From assembly GCF_026167665.1 (NCBI RefSeq), contig NZ_CP098740.1:1736001-1800000 (forward strand): 64,000 nucleotides of DNA, read 5' to 3'. A program made the position numbers and the translations under genes. This stretch comes from Streptomyces drozdowiczii. GTDB taxonomy: Bacteria; Actinomycetota; Actinomycetes; Streptomycetales; Streptomycetaceae. This document shows, piece after piece, positions 50,498-59,266 of the stretch (positions are counted from its first letter, which is position 1; every line of letters begins with the position of its first letter). The notes below the pieces were generated by a model. The model saw nothing but the letters and a program-made list of their open reading frames with translations. It had not been told where the DNA came from and ran no database searches.

Positions 50498-51370
50498 ATG
50501 GCAGTCATCCTGACGAATCCGCAGGAGGTGGCGGCTCCGGCCCCACCGGCTCGGCGGCGGGGGCTGTTCGACGCTGCGGTCATGCCCGGCGCGGCGCCCG
50601 CCAGCGTGGTCGCGTCCGGGCTGACGTTCGCGGCTGAGGACTGCGGCGTGGCCGTCAGCCTGTACAACCCGAGCTGCGAACCCCCGCAGCCTGAGAAGCC
50701 GTTCGTGCCGGGGATGCAGTGGGTGGAGGCGGCCCCGTACTGGGCGCTGACGACGTACCAGTGCGGCACGGTCGGCACGAGCCCGGCCGACGTCGCACGC
50801 CGCGTCCGGCGCCGCTACGACGCCGGGGTGCAGTGGGCGATCGAGTCCACCGTGTGGACCGGCAACGGCATGGCCGGCGTGCCGAACCTGGCCACCGCCG
50901 ACTCCACCACCGTCGTCCCCACCGCGCCCGGTGCCGGGGCCGCGATCGCCGCACTGGAGCAGGCGTTCTACGACGAGCACGGCTACGTCGGCACCATCCA
51001 CATGAACACCGCCGGGTACGCCGCCGCGCAGTACGCCGGGCTGGTGACCGCCCAGGGCGGCGCCGGTGCGCTCCGGACCCCGCTTGGCTCGCTGTGGTCG
51101 TTCGGCGCCGGGTACGGCGTCAGCGGCCCGGACGGCGAAGCGCCGGCGGCCGGGTTCGTGTGGGCATTCATGACCCCGCAGGTCTACCTGTGGGAGACCC
51201 CCGTCCCGCAGCCGGACCCGGTACAGACCCTGGACCGGCTCCAGAACCAGTGGATGGCCGTGTCCGAGTCGGTGTGGGTGCATGCGTGGCTGTGCGACAC
51301 CGTCATGGCCGTGCAGGTCCCGGTCGCGGCCCCGGCGACGGTGGACATCACCCCGGCGGTGGCGCCGTGA
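50498..51370 (+). CDS. Virion structural protein, unassigned
   Basis: 290 residues with an AGGAGAGGAGG site, as strong as that of the capsid gene. Beta-rich and Trp/Gly-rich (YWALTTYQCGTVGTSPADVA, then WTGNGMAGVPNLATADSTTV). A capsid-like decoration or minor head protein is possible; family not recognised. GTGA-coupled to the next gene. Confidence 0.55.
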   Translation: MAVILTNPQEVAAPAPPARRRGLFDAAVMPGAAPASVVASGLTFAAEDCGVAVSLYNPSCEPPQPEKPFVPGMQWVEAAPYWALTTYQCGTVGTSPADVARRVRRRYDAGVQWAIESTVWTGNGMAGVPNLATADSTTVVPTAPGAGAAIAALEQAFYDEHGYVGTIHMNTAGYAAAQYAGLVTAQGGAGALRTPLGSLWSFGAGYGVSGPDGEAPAAGFVWAFMTPQVYLWETPVPQPDPVQTLDRLQNQWMAVSESVWVHAWLCDTVMAVQVPVAAPATVDITPAVAP

Positions 51371-51600
51371 CGGCCCGCGGCTGGCAGCCGATCGTCCCGG
51401 GGGCGGGTGAAGCGCAGGAGGTGGCACGCCTGCTGCTCCGGCTGGCGGACGACCCGGCTCACGTCCGTACCCAGCGCGGCGGCTCCGAGTTTCTGGTGCC
51501 GCCGTACCTCGCCGCCCGGTTCACCGAGCCCGAGCCCGACCCCAAGCCGAAGCCGAAGAGGCAGCCGCGCGCGCGGCGTACCAAGGAGAGTGGATCATGA
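51367..51600 (+). CDS. Small phage protein with basic tail
   Basis: 77 residues from GTG at 51367. The first 50 residues form a helical and strand region (EVARLLLRLADDPAHVRTQR, then EFLVPPYLAARF). The tail is Pro/Lys/Arg-rich (KPKPKRQPRARR). Probably a head-tail region accessory. Overlaps both neighbours by four bases. Confidence 0.5.
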   Translation: MTARGWQPIVPGAGEAQEVARLLLRLADDPAHVRTQRGGSEFLVPPYLAARFTEPEPDPKPKPKRQPRARRTKESGS

Positions 51601-52292
51601 CTCAGTGTGCAGCTCTGTCGCGCGGCCGCATGATGCGGCTGACGCGGCTTGATGACTGCGGGGCACCCGTCCCCGGCCCCACCGGCTCGCTGGTGAGCAA
51701 GGGCTTCGTCCAGGTGGTGGCCACCCCGGTCTACCAGGACCAGGAGGACATCACCCAGACCGACGCCAACGGCGACACCTGCGTGGACGACCAGTCCGAC
51801 CCGGCGCTGCGGTGGCTGACGCTCCAGATCGACCTGTGCAACATCGACCCGGACGCGGTCAACATCATCACGGGGGCGCCGCTCGTCGCGAACGACGCCA
51901 CCGTTCCCGAGCCCGTCGGGTTCCGGTGGGACGCGGCCACGCTCGGCACCGCGAACTTCGCGCTGGAGATCTGGTCCGGCATCAGCGGCCAGGCGTGCAC
52001 CGGCGGTGAGCCCAGCTACGGGTACTGGCTGTACCCGTTCGTCGTGCAGGCGCAGATCAACGAGTACACGGTGGCGAACGCTGCGCTGACGCTGTCGATG
52101 ACGGCACGCACGTCCGCGGGGTCGCAGTGGGACGTCGGTCCGTACGACGTGCGGCGCGACGCCACCACCCCCGCCACCCTCGAACCGCTCCTCACCCCGA
52201 TCGGTGCGACGCAGCACGGCCACTTCGAGATCACCTCGGCTCCGCTGCCCACCCCGGGCTGTGGCGCGGTCGAGCTCCCCGAACCGGCCTGA
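51597..52292 (+). CDS. Probable major tail tube protein
   Basis: 231 residues. Beta-rich sequence opening with RGRMMRLTRLDDCGAPVPGP, with later segments GFRWDAATLGTANFALEIWS and YGYWLYPFVVQAQINEYTVA typical of phage tail-tube proteins. A strong hairpin follows the stop, as after the capsid gene, which fits a highly expressed virion protein. Its place ahead of the connector genes is unusual and leaves some doubt. Confidence 0.6.
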   Translation: MTQCAALSRGRMMRLTRLDDCGAPVPGPTGSLVSKGFVQVVATPVYQDQEDITQTDANGDTCVDDQSDPALRWLTLQIDLCNIDPDAVNIITGAPLVANDATVPEPVGFRWDAATLGTANFALEIWSGISGQACTGGEPSYGYWLYPFVVQAQINEYTVANAALTLSMTARTSAGSQWDVGPYDVRRDATTPATLEPLLTPIGATQHGHFEITSAPLPTPGCGAVELPEPA

Positions 52293-52298
52293 CGGGCG

Positions 52299-52334
52299 CC
52301 CGGCGGGCGGGGACGGCTCCCCTCGCCCGCCGGG
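52299..52334 (+). terminator. Stem-loop after the probable tail tube gene
   Basis: A perfect 11-bp stem (52299-52309 with 52324-52334) and a 14-base loop, then a new GAGAGGAGG ribosome site. Confidence 0.7.
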
Positions 52335-52358
52335 ACCAACCCTTGAGAGGAGGACGCC

Positions 52359-53165
52359 GTGACCACCCCCACAGGGCCCTGCGACTGGGACATCGACACC
52401 AGCTGCTGCCCCGACTGGGCGTCGTACGACCCCGGCGTGCAGGCGCGCGCGACCGCGCTGGCCACGGCCGTCCTGGACGGGCTGACCGGGCATCAGTTCG
52501 CCCAGTGCCCCATCGCGTACCGGCCCTGCGGGCTGCGCTGCGCGGGCGGTGGCGGCTACATGACGTGGCCGGTCGGCATGGGCGTTGTTGGCGGCGGCGC
52601 CGGGCCCTGGATGGTGCCGTACGTCGACGCCGGGATCTGGCGGAACTGCGCGTGCCCCGGGGCGTGCGGCTGTGGCGCCCGGTGCGAGACCCCGTTCCCT
52701 ACGAGCGTGGCCGCCGTGTCTGAGGTGCTGATCGACGGCGTCGTGCTGGACCCGTCCGCGTACCGGCTGGACTCCTGGCGCGGCATCCCCCGCCTCGTCC
52801 GCACCGACGGCGGGTGCTTCCCCCACTGCCAGAACATGGACCTTCCGGCCGACGCCGACGGCGCGTACGTCATCACGTACCAGCCCGGCCGGCCACTCCC
52901 CGAGGCCGGGCGCATCGCTGCCGGGGACCTGGCGTGCGAGTTCGCGAAGGCGTGCTCGGGCGGGGACTGCGCGCTGCCCCAACAGCTCGCCTCCCTCTCC
53001 CGCAACGGCGTCGACCTCCAGGTCGTAGAGCCCAGCACCGTGCTGGAGCAGGGCCTCACCGGGGTGCACTCGGTGGACCTGTGGGTGCAGTCGGTCAACC
53101 CGCGGCGCCGGGCCATGCGTTCACGCGTCGCGTCGCCCGACACGGCGAGGGGGAGGTTCCAGTGA
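52359..53165 (+). CDS. Head-tail connector candidate, Cys-rich
   Basis: 268 residues from GTG at 52359. At least 15 cysteines, many in the first half (CPDW, CGLRC, CACPGACGCGARC), which is unusual. The second half has VAAVSEVLIDGVVLDPSAYR and DGAYVITYQPGRPLPEAGRI, the beta elements of actinophage head-to-tail connector proteins. Coupled to the next gene by GTGA. Confidence 0.65.
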   Translation: MTTPTGPCDWDIDTSCCPDWASYDPGVQARATALATAVLDGLTGHQFAQCPIAYRPCGLRCAGGGGYMTWPVGMGVVGGGAGPWMVPYVDAGIWRNCACPGACGCGARCETPFPTSVAAVSEVLIDGVVLDPSAYRLDSWRGIPRLVRTDGGCFPHCQNMDLPADADGAYVITYQPGRPLPEAGRIAAGDLACEFAKACSGGDCALPQQLASLSRNGVDLQVVEPSTVLEQGLTGVHSVDLWVQSVNPRRRAMRSRVASPDTARGRFQ

Positions 53166-53662
53166 CCCACGCCATGGACTACGCACAGGCCCTGCTCGCC
53201 TGCTTCCAGGCCGAGTTGCAGGCCCCGCACCCGAAGCCCATCGACCCGGCGTACGTGATGCTGCGCGCCGGCGCCGAGGTCACCCCGCTCCTCTCCACAA
53301 CCGGCGACGAGTGCTGCCGGGGCCTGGGCTGGGTGCGGGTCGCGTCGATCACCGGGGTCCGCCAGATCGGCGAGACGGCCACAACGGCCGGGTGCTTCGG
53401 GCAGGAGCGGGTCCTGACGCTGGAGCTGGGGACCGCGCGGTGCGCCCCGACCCCGGGCCCCGCAAGCGTCCCCGGCGAGGACGAGTGGACCGCCGTCGCG
53501 CTGCTGCTGGACGAGGACTGCGGGGCGATGGAGCGCGCGGTCTGCTGCGCGTTTGCCGACGCGGCGGACGTGGCGGTCGGCGAGTACCAGCCGTTCGGGC
53601 AGGACGGCAACTGCATCGGCGCCGTGATGACCGTACAGATCGCGATGGAGGCGTGCTGCTGA
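53162..53662 (+). CDS. Head-tail connector or stopper candidate
   Basis: 166 residues from GTG at 53162. YAQALLACFQAELQAPHPKP at the start and later ERVLTLELGTARCAPTPGPA, ending in AVMTVQIAMEACC. Position between the first connector and the HK97 gp10-like gene suggests a head-tail joining role. Cysteine-rich like its neighbour. Confidence 0.6.
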   Translation: MTHAMDYAQALLACFQAELQAPHPKPIDPAYVMLRAGAEVTPLLSTTGDECCRGLGWVRVASITGVRQIGETATTAGCFGQERVLTLELGTARCAPTPGPASVPGEDEWTAVALLLDEDCGAMERAVCCAFADAADVAVGEYQPFGQDGNCIGAVMTVQIAMEACC

Positions 53663-53949
53663 TGACCACCAAGAGGGTGCGGGTCCGGGCTCGGGTGTCG
53701 TTTCACGACATCCGGCAGGGCGACGTCGCCGACGTGGACCTGGACGCGGTGATGCAGGGCTGGGTGGACGGCGGGTTCATGGAGGTGATCGGCGATGCCC
53801 CGAGTACGGCTGGACCGGGCGGCCCTGAACCGGACGATCCGGGGCGCAAGCCGCGGCGAACTCGACAGCGCCGCGCGCCTGACCCTGAACCTGGCGAAGC
53901 TCTTCGCCCCAGTGAAGACGGGTCGGCTGAGGGCGTCGGGGCGGATTGA
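53662..53949 (+). CDS. Small connector-region protein with a long overlapping tail
   Basis: 95 residues from ATG at 53662. The first 45 (RARVSFHDIRQGDVADVDLD, then GGFMEVIGDA) look like a compact beta protein. The last 50 are Pro/Arg/Glu-rich, have low complexity and read the next gene in another frame for 155 bases. The ancestral stop was probably near 53800. Function unknown. Confidence 0.5.
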   Translation: MTTKRVRVRARVSFHDIRQGDVADVDLDAVMQGWVDGGFMEVIGDAPSTAGPGGPEPDDPGRKPRRTRQRRAPDPEPGEALRPSEDGSAEGVGAD

Positions 53950-54202
53950 GTCCCGCCGCACGCTCGGACTTCGCACGATCTACACGATCGGGTTCGACGT
54001 GCACTACGCCCCCTTCGTCAACGACGGAACGAAGCCACACAAGATCCGCCCCAAGCGCGCGAAGGCCCTCAAGTTCAACGTGGGCGGCCGGACGGTGTTC
54101 GCCACCGTCGTCAACCACCCCGGCACCAAGGCGAACCCGTTCCTGGACCGGGCCCTCCAACGCGTAGCCGCAAACCGCGGCTACCAGTTCAAGCACGACT
54201 GA
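53795..54202 (+). CDS. HK97 gp10-like head-tail joining protein
   Basis: 135 residues from ATG at 53795 with GGAGGTGATC upstream. It contains the gp10-type sequence: LTLNLAKLFAPVKTGRLRAS, IGFDVHYAPFVNDGTKPHKI and the final NPFLDRALQRV. This family joins the head to the tail or terminates the tail tube. Confidence 0.85.
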   Translation: MPRVRLDRAALNRTIRGASRGELDSAARLTLNLAKLFAPVKTGRLRASGRIESRRTLGLRTIYTIGFDVHYAPFVNDGTKPHKIRPKRAKALKFNVGGRTVFATVVNHPGTKANPFLDRALQRVAANRGYQFKHD

Positions 54203-54567
54203 TGGGGACACAGATGGACACGCAGACTGTAGGTGAGGTGGCGGAGCCGACCGCCGAGGAGCAGGCGCTCCGCGAGCAGTACCCGGCGGTGACCCAGTTC
54301 AAGGGCCGCACCATCCGGTACGCGCCCCTGTCCGAGGGGCAGACCGTGGCGCTTCAGGCCCTGGAGCGCGACGACGACGGGCACCTTGTGTCGGGCTCGG
54401 TCAGCGTGATCCTTGCCGTGCTGGAGGGCTGCGTGGGGCCTGACCAGTGGCAGCGCATCCGCCTCGACCTCGCCCGCAAGAAGATCGACGCGGCTGACGT
54501 CATGCGCCTCTTCGTGAAGATCATGGACAAGGCGAAGCGCGACGGCGAGAAGACGGCCGCGGCGTGA
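54202..54567 (+). CDS. Tail assembly chaperone candidate
   Basis: 121 residues; ATG at 54202 overlaps the previous stop, with a second possible start at 54214. It is helical, contains LQALERDDDGHLVSGSVSVI, and lies two genes before the tape measure, the position of gpG-type chaperones. The next gene overlaps by GTGA in another frame, so coupling rather than a frameshift may make both. Confidence 0.65.
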   Translation: MGTQMDTQTVGEVAEPTAEEQALREQYPAVTQFKGRTIRYAPLSEGQTVALQALERDDDGHLVSGSVSVILAVLEGCVGPDQWQRIRLDLARKKIDAADVMRLFVKIMDKAKRDGEKTAAA

Positions 54568-55091
54568 GCCGGGACCCGTTCGCGCGCGAGCCGCTGCGCG
54601 TCACCATCGCCAGCGAACGGGTCACCCTGCCCTACCAGCCTGCTGCCGGGTGGATCGGCGCGATCTGCGGCAGCGCCACTACGGCCGGGGCTCTGCTGCC
54701 GCTCCTCGCCGACCCGGATCGGGCGCGCACGATCACCCGCCTTGCGCGCGGCACCCTCGCCGCCGACACCGTCGCCGCCGCTCTGTACGAGGCGCTGCGC
54801 GCGGCGGTGTCCGAGCTGGCGTGGTGGGAGACGTACCGGCTCCTCGTCCTGTCCACCCAGCCCAGCGCCGCCGGCCGGATGCTGCTCGCCGGGCTGGACC
54901 CGTGGCAGCAGCCCCCAGCCGCCTGGTGCTACGCCCTTTACGAGCTGATGACGCAGGGCGTTGCGGACAAGGACCGGTTCCGGTTCGACGCGCAGCTCAA
55001 GACCCCACCCGCCGGGGTGGACGAGGACTTCGGCGACATGGACTTCGACCAGATGGTGGCTGCCGCCCGCGCCACCCCCGGCATGGGATGA
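54564..55091 (+). CDS. Second tail assembly chaperone candidate
   Basis: 175 residues from GTG at 54564. Helical with YEALRAAVSELAWWETYRLL and a C-terminal acidic part (DEDFGDMDFDQMVAAARATP). Located between the first chaperone and the tape measure as expected for the gpGT-type partner. No clear slippery heptamer was found in the overlap. Confidence 0.65.
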   Translation: MSRDPFAREPLRVTIASERVTLPYQPAAGWIGAICGSATTAGALLPLLADPDRARTITRLARGTLAADTVAAALYEALRAAVSELAWWETYRLLVLSTQPSAAGRMLLAGLDPWQQPPAAWCYALYELMTQGVADKDRFRFDAQLKTPPAGVDEDFGDMDFDQMVAAARATPGMG

Positions 55092-55100
55092 GGTGACACC

Positions 55101-57815
55101 GTGGCATCACAGGCCGAGGTCGACCTAGTCGTCAACGCCACCCGGACCCTGCCGCAGCTCGAACGCGACCTGGACCGCGTTCTCAACGCCGCCCAGGCCG
55201 ACATGTCCGACCTGGACGTCAACGCCGTCCTGCGGTCCACGCAGTCGCTGAACGACATCGAACGGGACCTGGACCGCATCATCCGGCAGGCCGAGGACGA
55301 CGCCGACCCCGTCGTCATCCAGGCCGCCATGCAGCAGCGCGACGAGATCCGCAGGTTGCAGGGCGACCTGAACGCCGTGGTGACCGCCGTCAACCGCGAC
55401 GGCCGGGCCGACGCGCTCACCGTCCTCGCCGCACTCAACGTCCCCGACAGCATCGCCGACCTGGACGACGACGTACGGACCGTGGTCCGGACCGTGCAGG
55501 CCATCGCCCCGGACATCGACATCGACGTGGACGTCGACCGGAACCTCACCAGAAACCTGCTGGCCGCAGCCGGTGGGGTGGGCGCGATCACGAAGAACGT
55601 GACCGCCCTATCCGCTGCGTTGGGTGCTGCGGCCCCCCTGATTGCGTCGGTGGCCACCAGCGTTCAGAACATCCTGCCGGCCAGTGCTGTAGCCACGCAG
55701 GGCATCCTCGCCGTGGTCCTTGCCACCAACACCCTCAAGCTGGGCATGGTCGGCGTGTCCGACGCGATCAAGGACGCGTTCGATCCCGGGACCAAGCCCG
55801 AGGATCTGGAGAAGAGCCTCAAGACGCTGGCTCCGAACGCCCGGTCGTTCGTGCGCGAACTGATCGGCATGAGGGATGAGTTCAAGAAACTTCAACTGGG
55901 GGTGCAGAACCGTCTGTTCAAGGACATGGACGAGGTTGTGAGCGGCCTGGCCGACACGGTCCTGCCGCAGGTTCGTGCGGCCCTGAACTCGACAGCGGTC
56001 ACGCTCAACCAGATGGGGGTGAGCGCGTCCCTGGCGGCGGCCCGACTGTCCCGGGACGGCACCCTCGGCAAGGCGCTGAAGTCCGCGACCACGGGAATCC
56101 GCAACCTCTCTGGTGTGCCCGCGCTGGTCGTCACCGCGTTCGGGCAGTTGGCTGCGGCGGCGGGGCCGTCGTTCGATCGGATCACCAAGGCGCTCGGGCA
56201 GTTGGCCGCGGACGCGGGCACCAGCTTGTCGTCGGCGTTCAAGTCGGGGGCGTTGCAGGATTCGATCGAGGACGCGATCGGCGCGGTGCGGCAGCTGGGC
56301 CGTGTGTTCGGCAACGTGTTCGGCGGCCTCGGCAACATCATTCGCACGGTGGGTACCGAGGGCGACGGTCTGTTCGGGACGCTGGAGCGGGTCACGGGCG
56401 CGTTCGAGGACTTGACGGCTGACGCGGATGTGCAGGCCGGGCTGAAGGCGCTCGGCGAGACAGCCGCGCTCGTCTCGAAGACCGTGCTGCCGCTCCTCGG
56501 CGAGGCCATCAAGATCGTGGGCCGGACTCTGGTCGGCTTGCAGGGCCCCGTCCAGGAGGTCGTCACCTTGCTTGGCGACGCCCTCGGCGAGGCGCTGACG
56601 GCGCTCGGACCGGTGCTCGTCAGCGCGGGGCGCGCGTTCGGTGACCTGCTGCGCGCCCTGGGCCCGTTCATCACCCTGGCCGGGACCCTTGTGGCGAACC
56701 TGCTGCCCGCGTTGAACCCGCTGCTCAGCGGGCTCGGCGACATCTTCCAGGCGGCTGCCCCGTTCATTCAGGAGGTGGCCACCGTCCTGTCCTCGCTGTT
56801 CCTGCCGGTCATCCAGCAGCTCCCCGGCATCCTCGAACAGATCGTGCCCGTCTTCACCGACTTCGCCGCCACCGTGCTCCCTCAGCTCACGGAACAGCTC
56901 GAATTCGCGGCGCCCACCCTCGCCGACCTCGGGTTGCAGATCGCCGACCTTGCCGTCGCGGTCGCCCCGCTCGTGGTCCAGATCCTTCAACTGGCGACGG
57001 TCATGGCGGAACAGCTGGTGCCGATCATCAACGGCACCGTCATGGGCACCCTCGTACTCCTGACCGGGGCCCTGACAGGACTCGGGCAGTTGGTGGAGGA
57101 CTACCTCATCCCCACGATGGGCCTGTTCGTCAGCTTCCTGAACGGCGACGTGTTCGACGCAACGACCAGCGCCGGGCAGACGGTGCGAAAGTTCCGGGAC
57201 GACGCGAGGACGGCCATCGGGGACTTCGTGGACAGCGCGCAGGAGCGGTTCGCTCGGTACGCGCAGGCGGCCCAGGACAAGTTCAACGAGGCCAAGAGCA
57301 GCGCCATCGACGCGGTCACGGACATGATCTCCCAGGCGCTCACCTACCTGGGCGACCTGCCCGGCCGCGCGCGCGGAGCGCTGGGCGACCTCGGGCACGT
57401 CCTCTTCGACGCGGGAGCGTCGTTGATCTCCGGCTTCATCGACGGCATCCAGTCGAAGATCGGCGCGGTCACGTCCACCCTGTCCAACCTCACGTCCAAG
57501 CTCCCGGACTGGAAGGGGCCCGCCGAACTGGACGCGCGCATCCTGGCCCCGTCGGGTGAGCTGCTGATCGACGGGCTGATCGCGGGCATTCAGCGCGCCG
57601 TGCCCCGCGTCCGCTCCGAGTTGCAGGGTCTGACCGGGCAGCTTCCCGGGTTCGGCCCGCAGCTCGCCGGGGTCACCGCCCCGGCAGCCACAGCGTTCGC
57701 CCCGGTCGTGCACGTCAGCATCGGCAATGAGGCTGTCGACCAGTACGTCACCGTCCGCTCCGAGCAGGTCTACGACCAACGCGCCCGCACCGCAGCCCAA
57801 GGGACGAGGTTCTGA
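55101..57815 (+). CDS. Tail tape measure protein
   Basis: 904 residues from GTG at 55101. The N-terminal 150 residues are regular coiled coil (LERDLDRVLNAAQADMSDLD). Hydrophobic segments lie near residues 155-215 and in the middle (LVANLLPALNPLLSGLGDIF region), separated by amphipathic helices. The C-terminal part has GDLPGRARGALGDLGHVLFD and ASLISGFIDGIQSKIGAVTS, the tail-tape motif. Tape length sets tail length; this size fits a tail of ordinary siphovirus length. Confidence 0.9.
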   Translation: MASQAEVDLVVNATRTLPQLERDLDRVLNAAQADMSDLDVNAVLRSTQSLNDIERDLDRIIRQAEDDADPVVIQAAMQQRDEIRRLQGDLNAVVTAVNRDGRADALTVLAALNVPDSIADLDDDVRTVVRTVQAIAPDIDIDVDVDRNLTRNLLAAAGGVGAITKNVTALSAALGAAAPLIASVATSVQNILPASAVATQGILAVVLATNTLKLGMVGVSDAIKDAFDPGTKPEDLEKSLKTLAPNARSFVRELIGMRDEFKKLQLGVQNRLFKDMDEVVSGLADTVLPQVRAALNSTAVTLNQMGVSASLAAARLSRDGTLGKALKSATTGIRNLSGVPALVVTAFGQLAAAAGPSFDRITKALGQLAADAGTSLSSAFKSGALQDSIEDAIGAVRQLGRVFGNVFGGLGNIIRTVGTEGDGLFGTLERVTGAFEDLTADADVQAGLKALGETAALVSKTVLPLLGEAIKIVGRTLVGLQGPVQEVVTLLGDALGEALTALGPVLVSAGRAFGDLLRALGPFITLAGTLVANLLPALNPLLSGLGDIFQAAAPFIQEVATVLSSLFLPVIQQLPGILEQIVPVFTDFAATVLPQLTEQLEFAAPTLADLGLQIADLAVAVAPLVVQILQLATVMAEQLVPIINGTVMGTLVLLTGALTGLGQLVEDYLIPTMGLFVSFLNGDVFDATTSAGQTVRKFRDDARTAIGDFVDSAQERFARYAQAAQDKFNEAKSSAIDAVTDMISQALTYLGDLPGRARGALGDLGHVLFDAGASLISGFIDGIQSKIGAVTSTLSNLTSKLPDWKGPAELDARILAPSGELLIDGLIAGIQRAVPRVRSELQGLTGQLPGFGPQLAGVTAPAATAFAPVVHVSIGNEAVDQYVTVRSEQVYDQRARTAAQGTRF

Positions 57816-59266
57816 TGCCCGCCAGCTACGCCGTCATTGAGGTGGACTTCACCGCCGCGCCCGGCACCGACACGTCGTACCGGATGGAGCGTGCAACCGC
57901 CCCGGCCGGGCCGTACGTCACAATTGCGGTGGCCGCCCCGCTCCTTGCCGAGCGGGCCGTCTACACGGACAGCACGGCCCCGTTCGACACCGTGCTGTAC
58001 TACCGGGCGACCGGCGACCAGACCGGCGCCGTCACCACGTACACCGCCGGGCCGCTGGACCAGGCCGGGCAGGTGTGGCTACGCGATCCGCTCCGCCCCT
58101 GGGCCGACCTGCCGCTGGACTTCTGCGACGCCGCCCAGTCCGGGCACGTTCCCGGCTGCGCCCAGCCCACCCCCGAGCTGGTGTGGGTGGGGCTCGGGGA
58201 CGAGGTGTGGGAGGCCGACGCCGGCCTGTTCCCCGTGCTCAACTCCGAGACGCCGGCCGATGTGTGGGCCCGCCGCAAGCATGCCTCCGGGTCGCTGACG
58301 TTCTTCACGCGCACGCTCGCCGCGATCGACCGGGTGTACACCCTCTTCACCGCCGGGGGCCCGCTGCTGCTCCAGCTCCCGCCGGAGTACGGGGTCCGGG
58401 ATCGGTTCATCCAGCCGGGCAACGTGACCGAGATCCGCATCAGCCGGGACCAGCGCCGCCCCGAGCGCCGATGGGAGGCCCCGTTCACTGTTGTGGACCG
58501 GCCGTTGGGCCCGGCACAGGGCACGGCGTGCGCGAACTGGTGCGCGCTGCCCGCCGCGTATCCGACGTACGGGGACCTGCCGTCCGGGCTGACGCTCGCC
58601 GACCTCGCTGCCGGAGAGGTCATCTGCCCGGGCGGCGAGCCGGTCACCCCGCTGGTCGACACCTTCACCCGCACCGTGGCGGCCGGCTGGGGCACCGCCG
58701 ACACCGGGCAGGCGTGGACCGTAGCCACCGGGCCCGCCGCAGAGTTCTCCGTCAACGGGTCGGCGGGCATCCACACCCACACCACCCTCAACACCCTCCA
58801 CGCCACCACCATCCCGTGGGACCAGGCGAACGTGACCATGCGAACCCGGTTCTCCGTGAGCACGGTCCCCACCGGGACGGGCGGTAACGACATCCACCTG
58901 ATGCTGCGCCGCGGCGACGCCTCGAACTTCTACTCGGCCCGCATCTTCACGGGCACGACTGGGTCGCTGATGATCTCGCTGCGCAAGTTCGTCGGCGGCG
59001 TGGAGACGCAGCTGGTCAGCGCCACCCCAGGTTTCACGTACGTGGCCGACGCGGTCTACGCCGCGCGGTTCTCCGTGCAGGGCTCGAACCTCATGGCGAA
59101 GGTCTGGCCGGCCGCGTCCCCGGAGCCTGCGGCGTGGCAGGTGACGGCCACCGACACCGACCTGACCGGCCCGGGCGCGGTTGGAATGCGCACCCTGGTC
59201 CGCGCCGCCCAGACCAACCCGCTGCCCATCACCTTCCGCTTCGATGATCTGGTGGTCACCTCCTGA
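57815..59266 (+). CDS. Distal tail protein with C-terminal lectin-like domain
   Basis: 483 residues, overlapping the tape measure by one base. The first 230 residues look like a minor tail protein (YSYRM-like strands, then QLPPEYGVRDRFIQPGNVTE). From about 280 a jelly-roll domain (DTFTRTVAAGWGTADTGQAW, then SNLMAKVWPA and TFRFDDLVVTS) resembles concanavalin-like carbohydrate-binding modules, perhaps for first contact with the wall. Confidence 0.7.
   Translation: MPASYAVIEVDFTAAPGTDTSYRMERATAPAGPYVTIAVAAPLLAERAVYTDSTAPFDTVLYYRATGDQTGAVTTYTAGPLDQAGQVWLRDPLRPWADLPLDFCDAAQSGHVPGCAQPTPELVWVGLGDEVWEADAGLFPVLNSETPADVWARRKHASGSLTFFTRTLAAIDRVYTLFTAGGPLLLQLPPEYGVRDRFIQPGNVTEIRISRDQRRPERRWEAPFTVVDRPLGPAQGTACANWCALPAAYPTYGDLPSGLTLADLAAGEVICPGGEPVTPLVDTFTRTVAAGWGTADTGQAWTVATGPAAEFSVNGSAGIHTHTTLNTLHATTIPWDQANVTMRTRFSVSTVPTGTGGNDIHLMLRRGDASNFYSARIFTGTTGSLMISLRKFVGGVETQLVSATPGFTYVADAVYAARFSVQGSNLMAKVWPAASPEPAAWQVTATDTDLTGPGAVGMRTLVRAAQTNPLPITFRFDDLVVTS

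Noticed and set aside
54540..54580. Programmed frameshift between the two tail chaperone genes
   Set aside because: No convincing slippery heptamer; a GTGA start-stop overlap with its own GTG explains expression of the second gene.
55608..57800. Long minus-strand frame opposite the tape measure gene
   Set aside because: Low-complexity antisense frame; the plus-strand product has clear tape-measure structure.
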